The notes below the pieces were generated by a model that worked only from the letters and a program-made list of their open reading frames with translations, had not been told where the DNA came from and ran no database searches. DNA of 64,000 nt from Celeribacter baekdonensis (GTDB lineage: Bacteria > Pseudomonadota > Alphaproteobacteria > Rhodobacterales > Rhodobacteraceae): positions 1 to 64,000 of the forward strand of contig NZ_FNBL01000009.1 in the NCBI RefSeq assembly GCF_900102315.1, written 5' to 3'. Made by a program: the position numbers and the translations under genes. Shown in pieces: positions 52,939 to 62,150 of this stretch (its first letter is position 1; every line of letters begins with the position of its first letter).

Positions 52939-53462
52939 AGCGTTGTCCTCCTGCGCCAAGCGTAACACGGGTGTTTCACTTTTGGGGAGGAGACTTTGGT
53001 GGGAACCGTTGCACAGCTTGGTGAGGCGCTTGCGCCGGGTTTTTGTCGTTTGTCGCCCAAAAGGCCAGGTATGTCCAAATGCGATAACTCTGGCATGAGT
53101 TGAATTTCATGCAGAGTTGAGGCGACGCGCAATTCAATTTCGCAAAACATATTGAGCACATGGCCCAGCATTCTTGCCATACCAAATGGCCCCATGTGTT
53201 CGACGAGAATGACACTCAGCGCGCCGGCTTGAAATTTTTGTAGCACAGGTTTGAGCGAAGACACTTTGGCCAAGATGTCGAGGAACTTTGCATCGACATC
53301 AACGACATTGCGTGCGTCCGTGAGCATTGTGAAAGAGGGGTCAAAGTTGTCGTGTTTGAGATAGTCCTGAAATGCCGCCAGACCCTGATCTGCGGTCATG
53401 ATGCCCTGAAAGCGAAACAGCGCCACGCGCTCTGTCGGGAACACAAAAATGCTATAGCCCAT
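52935..53462 (-). CDS. Conserved hypothetical protein, STAS-like layout
   Basis: The 175-residue protein begins MGYSIFVFPTERVALFRFQG and has ADQGLAAFQDYLKHDNFD, then TMLTDARNVVDVDAKFLDIL. The alternating short strands and helices recall STAS/SpoIIAA-like proteins of marine alphaproteobacteria, though I cannot name a family. The C-terminal 40 residues are low in pattern. GAGGAGG precedes the ATG. The stop overlaps the AcoR-like start (TTGA), so the two are translationally coupled, and this protein may modulate that regulator. Confidence 0.6.
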   Translation of the reverse strand: MGYSIFVFPTERVALFRFQGIMTADQGLAAFQDYLKHDNFDPSFTMLTDARNVVDVDAKFLDILAKVSSLKPVLQKFQAGALSVILVEHMGPFGMARMLGHVLNMFCEIELRVASTLHEIQLMPELSHLDIPGLLGDKRQKPGASASPSCATVPTKVSSPKVKHPCYAWRRRTTL

Positions 53463-53609
53463 GGCCCCTCCTCAGGCAGATCGCGTTTCTGTATATGTTA
53501 AGTGACCCAAGCGCGTTCGAACAATATGTTTATCAAACCACCACACAGTCACAAATCTGTCGTGAATATATTAAGTTTTTGAAATCTGTCGGGTGCAGTG
53601 TGCGCGCGC

Positions 53610-53627
53610 TGTGGACCTTTTGTCCAC
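53610..53627. promoter_or_regulatory. Short inverted repeat before the ABC operon
   Basis: GTGGAC (53611-53616) and GTCCAC (53622-53627) form a perfect dyad around CTTTT, 35 bases upstream of the ATG at 53662. It lies in the 199-bp divergent region shared with the STAS-like/AcoR-like pair. It may be an operator or a leader hairpin. Confidence 0.4.
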
Positions 53628-53661
53628 GGGGGCATGCGTGCCCACCATACGGAGATCTAAG

Positions 53662-54759
53662 ATGACATCCCTTACGCGTTTTGCACTGCCATTGCTGGCC
53701 AGCGTTTCAGTCCTATCCATGACTGCGGCTCACGCCGAACCGACCCAAGAGCTGATTGACGCTGCCAAGGCTGAAGGCACTTTGACCACCATCGCATTGC
53801 CCCACAACTGGTGTGGTTATGGCGACGTGATCGCAGGCTTCAAGGCGAAATATGGCCTCGACGTCAACGAACTGAACCCCAACGCAGGGTCTGCCGACGA
53901 ACTTGAGGCGATCAAAGCCAACATGGGCAACACCGGTCCGCAAGCACCTGATGTCATCGACGTGGGCCTGTCCTTCGGTCCCGCTGCAAAAGACCAAGGC
54001 CTGATCCAGCCTTACAAAGTGTCCGTTTGGGACAGCATTCCCGATGACGCCAAAGATGCCGAAGGGTATTGGTACGGCGATTATTACGGCGTTTTGGCCT
54101 TTGGTGTGAACAAAGACATCATCCCCGACGCTCCCACAAGCTTTGCCGATCTGATGGACAGCGCTTATGCCAATTCCATCGCCATTCCGGGCGATCCGCG
54201 CACCGGCAACAGCACGATGATGACGGTCTATGCCGCAGGTGTTGCACAGGGTGCCGCCGCCGGTGGGGACGCGCTGAATGCGGGCATCACCTATTTCAAA
54301 GACCTGAAAGAAAACGGCAACTACGTTCCGGTCAATGGCAATTCGCAGAACCTCGCACAGGGCACCACCCCGATCTATTTCGATTGGGATTACAACCTGC
54401 TCGCGATGCGTGACACTTTGGCTGGCAACCCGCCGGTCGAGGTCGTCGTGCCCTCCGATGCCGTGGTCGCCGGTGTCTATGTTCAGGCGATTTCTGCCTA
54501 TGCACCACACCCGAATGCCGCCAAACTTTGGATGGAATACATCTACTCCGACGAGGGTCAGACCCTTTGGCTCAAAGGCTATTGCCACCCGATCCGTTTC
54601 AACGACATGGCGGCGCGTGGGGTGATCCCGCAGGATCTGATGGATAAGCTGCCGCCGGCTGAAAACTACGCCAAGGCCGTGTTCCCGACGCTCGACGAGC
54701 AGGCTGCTGCAAAGTCCGCCATCGCTGACAATTGGGGCAAGGAAATGGGCGTCAACTGA
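53662..54759 (+). CDS. ABC transporter substrate-binding protein
   Basis: The 365-residue protein has a signal peptide (residues 1-25, TAAHA before EPTQELI) and the family-1/6 binding fold (TTIALPHNWCGYGDVIAGF, DVIDVGLSFGPAA and YGVLAFGVNKDII). This group serves polyamines, thiamine, iron or phosphonates; nothing here fixes the ligand. A cysteine follows the first strand (Trp-Cys-Gly-Tyr). CGGAGA precedes ATG 53662. A GC hairpin separates it from the permease genes. Confidence 0.83.
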   Translation: MTSLTRFALPLLASVSVLSMTAAHAEPTQELIDAAKAEGTLTTIALPHNWCGYGDVIAGFKAKYGLDVNELNPNAGSADELEAIKANMGNTGPQAPDVIDVGLSFGPAAKDQGLIQPYKVSVWDSIPDDAKDAEGYWYGDYYGVLAFGVNKDIIPDAPTSFADLMDSAYANSIAIPGDPRTGNSTMMTVYAAGVAQGAAAGGDALNAGITYFKDLKENGNYVPVNGNSQNLAQGTTPIYFDWDYNLLAMRDTLAGNPPVEVVVPSDAVVAGVYVQAISAYAPHPNAAKLWMEYIYSDEGQTLWLKGYCHPIRFNDMAARGVIPQDLMDKLPPAENYAKAVFPTLDEQAAAKSAIADNWGKEMGVN

Positions 54760-54780
54760 CGCCAATCCGAGTGCCTTCAG

Positions 54781-54802
54781 GCGGCAGGTTTCGGCCTGCC
54801 GC
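54781..54802 (+). terminator. Intercistronic hairpin after the binding-protein gene
   Basis: GCGGCAGG (54781-54788) and CCTGCCGC (54795-54802) are perfect 8-bp arms around TTTCGG. No T-run follows. It probably protects the upstream message or reduces downstream expression. Confidence 0.55.
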
Positions 54803-54813
54803 CCCCAACGTGT

Positions 54814-55755
54814 TTGACGGAATATCCTTTGATCCACACCGCTCCCCCTTCGATCAGCCAATCTGAAACGGTTCCACAGGCCACCCCCCCGACACCCCCG
54901 CGCAAACCCGCGCGGCGCAACCTGTCGTGGCTGGGCCTTGTGCCGTTTCTGGGCTTTGCCCTGTTGTTCCTGATCCTGCCGGTCTTTTATCTGGTCAATG
55001 GCGCGTTTCAGACGCCTGATGGCCGATATTCCTTTGAAACGATGTTGTCGCTTTCTGCGCCCGAGATTGCCGGGTCCTATGGTCTCTCGCTCAGGCTCAG
55101 CTTTGCCTCAGCCGCCATGGGAACGGTGTTCGGGCTTATCCTTGGCTATGCCTTGTTGCTGGGCGGGTTGCCCTCTTGGGTTCGACGCGCGTTTATGACC
55201 TTTTCGGGCGTTGCCTCGAATTTCGCCGGTGTGCCTCTGGCCTTTGCCTTTATCGCCACGCTGGGGCGGCTTGGTTTGGTGACCTTGGTGCTGCGCGATG
55301 TGTTGGGCATCAATATCTATGCCGCCGGGTTCAGCCTGTTTTCCTTTTGGGGTCTGACGCTCACCTATCTCTATTTCCAGCTGCCGCTGATGGTCTTGAT
55401 GATCACGCCTGCGCTTGAAGGGCTGCGCCCCGAATGGCGCGAAGCCGCCGAAAGCCTTGGGGCCTCCCGTATGCAATATGTCGCCCGCGTCGCCCTGCCT
55501 CTGCTGGCACCCTCGGTGCTGGGGTGTTTCCTGTTGCTCTTTGCCAATGCCTTTGGGACACTGGCCACGATCTATGCACTGACCTCGGCCAATTACCCGG
55601 TGGTGCCGATTGTTCTGTTCCAGCAAATCCGCGGCAACGTGTTGTATAACCCCAACCTCGGCTATGCGCTGGCCGTGGGTATGATCCTCATCATGGGTCT
55701 GTCCAATACGCTCTATTTCATCCTACGCCGTCGTGCAGAACGGTGGCAGAAATGA
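54814..55755 (+). CDS. ABC transporter permease (PotB-like)
   Basis: The 313-residue protein has a proline-rich 35-residue cytoplasmic head and six membrane segments with the coupling loop EAAESLGASRMQYVARVALP. The frame opens with TTG 54814 directly behind the hairpin and no clear ribosome site, so the start is uncertain; a TTG at 54829 is possible. The end overlaps the next permease by ATGA. Confidence 0.83.
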   Translation: MTEYPLIHTAPPSISQSETVPQATPPTPPRKPARRNLSWLGLVPFLGFALLFLILPVFYLVNGAFQTPDGRYSFETMLSLSAPEIAGSYGLSLRLSFASAAMGTVFGLILGYALLLGGLPSWVRRAFMTFSGVASNFAGVPLAFAFIATLGRLGLVTLVLRDVLGINIYAAGFSLFSFWGLTLTYLYFQLPLMVLMITPALEGLRPEWREAAESLGASRMQYVARVALPLLAPSVLGCFLLLFANAFGTLATIYALTSANYPVVPIVLFQQIRGNVLYNPNLGYALAVGMILIMGLSNTLYFILRRRAERWQK

Positions 55756-56579
55756 GCCGTCGCTTCCCCCTCCTGTCGACCCTGATCGCTTTGGCCGGTG
55801 CCGCCTTTTTCATCGTGCCCTTGATCGCGACGTTCAACTTTTCCCTGCGGATGAAGCGTGGCGAGCTGTCTTTTGAGGCCTACCGTTCGGTGTTTGACAG
55901 CGATGTCTTTCTTGGGGTTCTTGGCTTTTCGGCCACCGCCTCTTTGATGGCGATCCTCATGGGCGTTTTGATCGTGGTCCCAACCGCCTACTGGGTGCGC
56001 CTGCGCGTGCCGCGAGCGCGACCGGTGATCGAATTTCTAAGCCTGATGCCGCTGATCATCCCACCCGTCGTGTTGGTTTTTGGCTATGTGCGACTGTATG
56101 GATCAAGCTCCATCCTGCCGTTGACCATGACCGAGGCGGGCACCAATGTGCTTCTGGTCATCGGTTATGTCGTGTTGTCGGTGCCGTATATGTATCGCGC
56201 TGTCGACAATGGCATGGCGGCCATCGACATCGCCACTTTGACCGAAGCGGCCGAAAGCCTTGGGGCGTCGCGCCTGCGCACCATCGTTTTTGTCATCTTC
56301 CCCAACATCCGTTCTGCCATCGTGTCGGGGGCCTTTCTGACCTTCTCGATCTCGCTGGGCGAATTCGTCATCACCAGCCTGCTCAACCGACCGGCCTTCG
56401 GTCCCTACCTCGTGCAGATGGGACAGGATTTCGCCTATCAACCGGCGGCTTTGGCGATCATGGCTTTTGCATTCACATGGATCTGCATGGTTCTGATGGA
56501 AGCCTTCGCCACCCGCAAACCCGGTCAGCGCCTGTTGCAATGGCGCGCTCCCCGTTCCGTCACAAAGGCCAAGTCATGA
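55752..56579 (+). CDS. ABC transporter permease (PotC-like)
   Basis: The 275-residue permease has the coupling loop EAAESLGASRLRTIVFVIFP and six membrane segments (first at FPLLSTLIALAGAAFFIVPL). ATG 55752 lies inside the stop of the first permease, and its own stop overlaps the ATPase start, so all three are coupled. Confidence 0.87.
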   Translation: MSRRFPLLSTLIALAGAAFFIVPLIATFNFSLRMKRGELSFEAYRSVFDSDVFLGVLGFSATASLMAILMGVLIVVPTAYWVRLRVPRARPVIEFLSLMPLIIPPVVLVFGYVRLYGSSSILPLTMTEAGTNVLLVIGYVVLSVPYMYRAVDNGMAAIDIATLTEAAESLGASRLRTIVFVIFPNIRSAIVSGAFLTFSISLGEFVITSLLNRPAFGPYLVQMGQDFAYQPAALAIMAFAFTWICMVLMEAFATRKPGQRLLQWRAPRSVTKAKS

Positions 56580-57634
56580 GCTTTCTCACCCTGAAAAACA
56601 TCACCAAATCCTTTGGCCCCAACACGGTCGTGCGCGATTTTGACCTCAATGTCGCATCGGGAGAATTCGTGTCCTTCCTTGGGCCATCGGGCTGTGGCAA
56701 AACCACCGTGTTGCGGATGATCGCGGGTTTCGAGACCCCGAGCAGCGGCAGCATCCATGTGGGCGGGATGGATGTCACCGCCTTGCCTGCGAGCCGTCGA
56801 AAGATCGGCATGGTGTTTCAGGCCTACGCCCTGTTTCCCAACATGTCGGTGCGTGACAACGTGGCCTTTGGGCTGAAGATCGCGGGTATGCCGCGCGCCG
56901 AGATCGACACACGCGTGGCCGAGATGCTTGACCTGATTTCGCTCGGCTCACTGGCCGATCGCTACCCCTACCAAATGTCGGGTGGCCAGCAACAGCGCGT
57001 GGCCCTCGCGCGCGCTCTTGCGCCGCGCCCGAATCTTTTGTTGCTGGACGAACCCCTCTCCGCCCTTGACGCGCAAATCCGCACCTCACTGCGAGACGAC
57101 ATTCGGCGCATCCAACAAGAGCTGGGGATCACCACCGTTTTTGTGACCCATGATCAGGAAGAGGCGCTGTCGATCTCTGACCGGGTCGTCGTGATGCACA
57201 AGGGGCGCGCGGATCAGATCGGCACGCCCGCGCAGATTTATAACCGACCCACGACACGGTTCGTGGCGGATTTTGTCGGCAAGCTGAACACGTTTGAAGC
57301 GCGGGTCGAGAGCCCTCAGTCGATCTTTTTTGCCGGGCAAAACATCCACGATCCGCGCCACACGGACCTGACGCCCGGTGCGCCGATCACCGTCGCGTTG
57401 CGGCCAGAGGCGTTGTCACTGCGCCCGCGTCCGGGGGATGATCTGTCCCTGCCGGGGCGCGTGTTGCACAGCACGTTTTTGGGCTCCGTGATCCGTGCCC
57501 AGATCGACGTCGCAGGCCAGCAGGTCAGCGTCGACATGTTCAACCGGGCCGATGCGACCTTGCCGGTCGCGGGGGATATGGCCGAGGTTTGGTTCACACG
57601 TGGCGATGTTTTGGTCCTGCCAAGCGTGATGTGA
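56576..57634 (+). CDS. ABC transporter ATP-binding protein (PotA-like)
   Basis: The 352-residue ATPase has GPSGCGKT, FQAYALFPNM, MSGGQQQRVALARAL, LLLLDEP and VTHDQEEAL, so every catalytic motif is present. A TOBE domain forms the last about 110 residues. It completes an importer of the polyamine/iron/phosphonate type with the three preceding genes. ATG 56576 overlaps the permease stop by 4 bases. Confidence 0.88.
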   Translation: MSFLTLKNITKSFGPNTVVRDFDLNVASGEFVSFLGPSGCGKTTVLRMIAGFETPSSGSIHVGGMDVTALPASRRKIGMVFQAYALFPNMSVRDNVAFGLKIAGMPRAEIDTRVAEMLDLISLGSLADRYPYQMSGGQQQRVALARALAPRPNLLLLDEPLSALDAQIRTSLRDDIRRIQQELGITTVFVTHDQEEALSISDRVVVMHKGRADQIGTPAQIYNRPTTRFVADFVGKLNTFEARVESPQSIFFAGQNIHDPRHTDLTPGAPITVALRPEALSLRPRPGDDLSLPGRVLHSTFLGSVIRAQIDVAGQQVSVDMFNRADATLPVAGDMAEVWFTRGDVLVLPSVM

Positions 57635-57673
57635 GGGCATCAGAGGGGGGCGGCGACCCGTTCAGGCGCGTGT

Positions 57674-58669
57674 TCAGGGCTCAAACCAGCGTGTTGTTTT
57701 GAACAGAACCGGGACACCGCGGCTTTTAAGTATGCTCCACATTCCCTGACGATCCACCAGCATCACCCCAATCGCCAGTGCGCCCAGAGTGATCAGATAC
57801 CAACTGCCCCAATCTGCGGCAAAGCTGCGCAGCGTAAAGAACAGAATGACCCCCAAAATAGGCCCTTCGATGGAGCCAATCCCGCCGATCACCACGATAA
57901 AGATGATGAATGCGGACCATTCGTTGACCGAAAACGCAGCGTCCGGGGTGATGCGCAGTTTTTGCAAAAAGATGAACCCGCCGGTTAGGGCCGTGCTTGC
58001 GGCTGTGGCGACATAAACCATGAATTTGACCCGTCGAATGCGGATACCGATGCTTTCAGAGGCGGGTTCAGAATCGCGGATTGCGGTAAAGGCGAGGCCC
58101 CATTTGGAGCGCAGCATCAGCCAGACGATCACCACCGATCCAATGCCAAGGCCAAAAGCGATGTAATACATCACCATGTCGCGTGCGCCGCGCGAGGTGG
58201 CGAGAGATTTGACCACATCAATCGGCAACGAGATGCCCGAACCGCCGCCAAGCGCCGAAAACTGCGCCGCAATCAGGCGAAACACCTCGGCGATGACCCA
58301 TGTGCCAATGGCGAAATAGGCCCCTTGCAGGCGAAAGGCGATCCAGCCGATGGGAAAGGCGATGAGGCCCGACAGGAGGGCTGCGACGGGCAGGGCGATC
58401 AGCAAAGGCAGCCCGGAGAACATGGCGAGCGCGAAGAACAGATAGCCGCCGAGACCGACCCAAGCCTGTTGCCCCACCGAGATCAACCCTGTGTATCCCG
58501 CCAAAAGGTTCCACATCTGCGCAAGCGCCAAAAAGGCCAGCGCTTCCATCAACATATTGAGCGTGCCGCGTGAGGCCCAAAACGGGGCGGCGGCCAAAAA
58601 GACGATGGTCACAAAAATGGCGATGAGCGAGACGGGGGCTTTGCGGCGGGTCAGGGGAGCTGTCGTCAT
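57674..58669 (-). CDS. livM: Branched-chain-amino-acid-type ABC permease LivM
   Basis: The 331-residue permease has the LivM pattern: LNMLMEALAFLALAQMWNLL, GYTGLISVGQQAWVGLGGYL, RDSEPASESIGIRIRRVKFM and GGIGSIEGPILGVI. In soil and marine bacteria LivHM paralogues often import aromatic acids, ureas or amides. It starts 4 bases after livH with AAAGGA upstream. Neighbouring catechol-pathway genes suggest an aromatic substrate; that part is inferred. Confidence 0.9.
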   Translation of the reverse strand: MTTAPLTRRKAPVSLIAIFVTIVFLAAAPFWASRGTLNMLMEALAFLALAQMWNLLAGYTGLISVGQQAWVGLGGYLFFALAMFSGLPLLIALPVAALLSGLIAFPIGWIAFRLQGAYFAIGTWVIAEVFRLIAAQFSALGGGSGISLPIDVVKSLATSRGARDMVMYYIAFGLGIGSVVIVWLMLRSKWGLAFTAIRDSEPASESIGIRIRRVKFMVYVATAASTALTGGFIFLQKLRITPDAAFSVNEWSAFIIFIVVIGGIGSIEGPILGVILFFTLRSFAADWGSWYLITLGALAIGVMLVDRQGMWSILKSRGVPVLFKTTRWFEP

Positions 58670-58673
58670 GGGA

Positions 58674-59540
58674 TCATCCTTTCATGCGGGCAAACAGGCC
58701 CTGCGGTCGTACGACCAGGATCAAGAGGAAAACCAGATGGCCTGCGAGGATTTGAAATCCCGCATCAATTTGTGCGCCGACGACCTGTGCCACACCCAAA
58801 ACGACCCCGCCAGCCAAGGTGCCCCAAAGCGAGCCAAGCCCGCCGATGATCACCGCCTCAAAGGCAAACAAAAGCCGCGATGGGCCTGCACTCGGGTCAA
58901 AATTGGTCTTCATCGCCAACATGATCCCCGCCACCGCGACAACGCCGGAGGCAATCATTGTGGCCAAGGCAAAGATATGGGCTTTGTTGCCCCCCATGAG
59001 CGGCACCATTTCCGCATCATCTGACGTGGCGCGCAACAGGCGACCGAGCGCGGTGTGGAAAAACAAAACATGCAGACCTGCCAAAACGCCAAGCGCAACT
59101 ACGAACATCAGCAAAGGCATGGCACCTATGGCCAAGTCACCGGGAAGGGAGATGGATGCGACATCCAGCGCACCGCTTGAAACGCGGCGACTGTCGGCGG
59201 AGAACACCTCCATCATGCCGTTTTGCAAGATGATCGACAGACCAAAGGTGACCAGAATGGGCGGCAGAATATCCTTGCCCAACACCCGGTTGAGCAAGAT
59301 GCGTTGCCCCAGATAACCGATCGTTCCCATCACCAAAACCACCGCCATAATACCAAGCGCCGGGTGCCATCCCATAAAGGTTACAAAGGACAACATCAGA
59401 TAGGCCGCCAACACGATGAAATCGCCATGGGCGATGTTCACAAAGCGCATGACGCCGAACATCAGCGATAATCCGGCCGCGAACAGCGCGTAGAGGCCGC
59501 CCAAAAGCACGCCTTGAATCAACACATTGACCCATTCCAT
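58674..59540 (-). CDS. livH: Branched-chain-amino-acid-type ABC permease LivH
   Basis: The 288-residue permease has the family start VLIQGVLLGGLYALFAAGLSLMFGV, then MRFVNIAHGDFIVLAAYLML and IGGLGSLWGTLAGGVVLG. It pairs with LivM. ATG 59540 overlaps the livF stop by one base (TGATG). Confidence 0.9.
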   Translation of the reverse strand: MEWVNVLIQGVLLGGLYALFAAGLSLMFGVMRFVNIAHGDFIVLAAYLMLSFVTFMGWHPALGIMAVVLVMGTIGYLGQRILLNRVLGKDILPPILVTFGLSIILQNGMMEVFSADSRRVSSGALDVASISLPGDLAIGAMPLLMFVVALGVLAGLHVLFFHTALGRLLRATSDDAEMVPLMGGNKAHIFALATMIASGVVAVAGIMLAMKTNFDPSAGPSRLLFAFEAVIIGGLGSLWGTLAGGVVLGVAQVVGAQIDAGFQILAGHLVFLLILVVRPQGLFARMKG

Positions 59541-60301
59541 CAGAGCATCTCCTGTGCTGGTTCATTGGTGTCCGGTTCGTCGGCTTCAAGTCCGAAATAG
59601 GCGCGGGTGATCTCCGCGCGGCTGAGGTCCTCGGGGCGCCCAGACAGCGACACGCGGCCCTCCTGCAGACAGATCACGCGGGTGGCCACGGCCATGGCTT
59701 GGGCGATGTCCTGTTCGATCACCAACATCGACGTGCCCCGCGCACGGATGAGCGGCACGGCGGTGTAAATGTCTTTGATCACCTTTGGCGACAGACCCAG
59801 ACTGATTTCGTCACACAAAAGCAACCTCGGGTTGGACATCAGGGCACGACCAATCGCGACCATCTGTTGCTGACCGCCTGAAAGCGCGGTTCCGCCATGG
59901 TGACGTCTGTCATGCAGGTCGGGAAACAACTCATAGATCGCCGCAAGTGACCACGGGCCTTTGCGTTTGCCACTTGCCCCGATGCTCAGGTTTTCTTCGA
60001 CTGTCAAAGAGGGAAACAACCGCCGCCCCTCGGGCACCATGGCGATGCCGGCCTTGTGAATCAGATGCGCGGGCTGGCCGGCGATGGCCGCGCCTGCAAA
60101 GCGGATGTCCTGGCCTTTCGAGGGCAAAAGCCCGGTGAGCGTGCGCAGTATGGTGGATTTACCGGCCCCGTTGGCCCCGATCACCGCCATCGTGTCGCCC
60201 TCATCCATAGTCAGATCAATGCCAAACAGCGCTTGGAAATCGCCATAGAACGCGGTGAGATTACGGATTTCGAGAAAAGCGTTATGCGGCGTCATCGGCA
60301 T
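59540..60301 (-). CDS. livF: Liv-type ABC ATPase LivF
   Basis: The 253-residue ATPase has GANGAGKST, MVPEGRRLFPSLTVEENL (typical LivF), LSGGQQQMVAIGRAL and LLLCDEISLGL. I used ATG 60301; an in-frame ATG at 60295 and a TTG at 60304 are close alternatives. It overlaps the livG end by about 20 bases. Confidence 0.9.
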   Translation of the reverse strand: MPMTPHNAFLEIRNLTAFYGDFQALFGIDLTMDEGDTMAVIGANGAGKSTILRTLTGLLPSKGQDIRFAGAAIAGQPAHLIHKAGIAMVPEGRRLFPSLTVEENLSIGASGKRKGPWSLAAIYELFPDLHDRRHHGGTALSGGQQQMVAIGRALMSNPRLLLCDEISLGLSPKVIKDIYTAVPLIRARGTSMLVIEQDIAQAMAVATRVICLQEGRVSLSGRPEDLSRAEITRAYFGLEADEPDTNEPAQEML

Positions 60302-61010
60302 CAATCCCCAAATAGAGTTGTTGCACCATCGGGTCGGCCATCACCGCTTTGGGATCGCCCTGCGCGACCAAAGCGCCGCGATCAATCACGACCAAGCGTT
60401 CGACCACGGCCAAAAGCGCGTGAACCACATGTTCGATCCAAATGACGGCCATGCCGCTGGCGTGAATGTCGCGTATGGTGGCGACCAAGGCGTGACACTC
60501 GGCTTCCGTCAAACCGCCTGCGATCTCATCCAGCAAAAGGACCTTGGGTGAGGTGGCCAAAGCGCGCGCCATTTCAAGTCTTTTGCGCTCCAAAAGCCCC
60601 AGACTCCCGGCCTGAAGATTGGCTTTCGGCCTCAACCCGGTCAGTTCCAAAACCCTGCGACAGGTCTGTGGGGCGCTCTGCGCATCGCCGCCAAAAATCG
60701 CCGCTGTCAGGAGGTTTTCATAGACCGTCATGCCGACAAAGGGATGTGGGATTTGAAACGAGCGCCCGATGCCAAGCCGACAGCGCTGGGCTGCGGGCAG
60801 GTCGGTGATGTCGTGGTCTTGCCAATAAATCCGCCCCTCAGACGGTTGGAGCGCACCGCCAATCAAATTGAACAAGGTCGATTTTCCGGCTCCGTTCGGT
60901 CCAATGATGCCAAGCGCCTCGCCGCTCTCCACGGCAAGATCGACAGCATCGGTGACCGTGAGCGCGCCGAAAGATTTCGACACGCCCTTCAGCGTAACGA
61001 TCTGTGTCAA
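60282..61010 (-). CDS. livG: Liv-type ABC ATPase LivG
   Basis: The 242-residue ATPase has GPNGAGKSTLFNLIGG, GIGRSFQIPHPFVGMTVYENLL (typical LivG), a slightly altered signature LGLLERKRLEMARAL, and KVLLLDEIAGGL. The start is TTG 61010, five bases behind GGGGAGG; a GTG/ATG further upstream would add a cysteine-rich stretch with no ribosome site. It is the first gene of the leftward livGFHM operon. Confidence 0.88.
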   Translation of the reverse strand: MTQIVTLKGVSKSFGALTVTDAVDLAVESGEALGIIGPNGAGKSTLFNLIGGALQPSEGRIYWQDHDITDLPAAQRCRLGIGRSFQIPHPFVGMTVYENLLTAAIFGGDAQSAPQTCRRVLELTGLRPKANLQAGSLGLLERKRLEMARALATSPKVLLLDEIAGGLTEAECHALVATIRDIHASGMAVIWIEHVVHALLAVVERLVVIDRGALVAQGDPKAVMADPMVQQLYLGIDADDAA

Positions 61011-61121
61011 GGTGTCCTCCCCTTTTGCGGCAGGGTGGCAAGGAGGAGGGCAGGTGCCAATGCCGCATGAGGTGTTTTTCAATACCTTTGGAGGCGCATA
61101 TTTTTTCTGATGATACTCTGT

Positions 61122-61139
61122 TGGTATTGGCGGATACCA
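61122..61139. promoter_or_regulatory. TGGTAT-N6-ATACCA operator-like repeat
   Basis: A perfect 6-bp dyad lies midway in the 203-bp divergent region between livG and the dioxygenase gene. TGGT/ACCA arms are characteristic of FadR/FCD-type GntR operators. No such regulator is in the window, so it may lie beyond the right end. One site could govern both the importer and the ring-cleavage genes. Confidence 0.5.
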
Positions 61140-61213
61140 GCACAGGCATTGATTGAAACCTGTTCAAGGGCGAGTTTCGCCGCAAGAATTGCCATCACAC
61201 GGAGGAGTAGGTT

Positions 61214-62083
61214 ATGCGCAATATCACACTGGAAAACGTCACGGATGCCGTCATCAACGCGATGAGCGGGGATATCCCTGCACGCAACCGGGAAATCATG
61301 TCGGCGGCCATCAAGCACATCCACGCCTTCTGCAAAGAGGTCGATCTGAGCTATGATGAATGGCTTGAGGCGATGAAATGGTTCGTCCGCGCCGGTCACA
61401 TTTCCAATGAGGCCCGCAACGAATTCATCCTGATTTCTGACATCATCGGCGTTGAAGTGCTTGTCGATATGCTCGACAAAAAGCCGACCCATGGTGAAAC
61501 GATCACCACCGTGCTTGGGCCGTTCTACCGCGAAAATTCACCGGTTTTGCCCAAAGGCGCGTCGATCATTCAAAAAGAATATCCGGGCACAGAAACCGTG
61601 CGCATCACCGGGACCATTCGCGACACCGATGGCGCACCTGTGCCCAATGTGATCCTTGATGTGTGGCATGATGCTCCGAACGGTCTTTATGACCTTCAGG
61701 ACCCGGAACAGCCGGACATGAACTTCCGCGGTCGGTTTGAAACCGATGAAAATGGCGAATATGATCTCGTGTGCTATCGCCCCGCGCCTTACCCGATCCC
61801 CTATGACGGGGCAGCGGGCGAGTTGCTCAACTACATGGGGCACCACCCGTGGCGTCCGGGTCATGTCCATTTCATGATCATGAAAGAAGGCTACAAAACC
61901 CTCATTTCACAAATCTACGACAGCGAGACTGAATATCTCGACAATGACTCTGTCTTTGCCGTGAAAGAGGAACTTGTTGGCACTTTGAAAAAGGCGCCTG
62001 AAGGGGCCGATACGGATCTCGCGATGGAGTTCAATTTCGTGATCCGCAACAACGCCAAACTCGGCGCTGTTGCCGCCGAGTAA
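61214..62083 (+). CDS. Intradiol ring-cleavage dioxygenase (catechol/hydroxyquinol 1,2-dioxygenase)
   Basis: The 289-residue enzyme has an N-terminal helical dimer domain and the iron site of intradiol dioxygenases: Tyr159 (NGLYD), Tyr193 (APYPIPYDG), His217 and His219 (RPGHVHF). It opens catechol or hydroxyquinol between the two hydroxyls to a muconate or maleylacetate precursor. The PYPIPYDG block is closer to hydroxyquinol-type enzymes, but the cycloisomerase next door favours catechol; the sequence alone leaves this open. GGAGGAG precedes the ATG. Confidence 0.88.
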   Translation: MRNITLENVTDAVINAMSGDIPARNREIMSAAIKHIHAFCKEVDLSYDEWLEAMKWFVRAGHISNEARNEFILISDIIGVEVLVDMLDKKPTHGETITTVLGPFYRENSPVLPKGASIIQKEYPGTETVRITGTIRDTDGAPVPNVILDVWHDAPNGLYDLQDPEQPDMNFRGRFETDENGEYDLVCYRPAPYPIPYDGAAGELLNYMGHHPWRPGHVHFMIMKEGYKTLISQIYDSETEYLDNDSVFAVKEELVGTLKKAPEGADTDLAMEFNFVIRNNAKLGAVAAE

Positions 62084-62150
62084 GCACAACATTGACAGGG
62101 TGGAGCGCAGCGTCCCGTCGCTCCACCCCCTTTCTGGCGTCGGAAATGAT

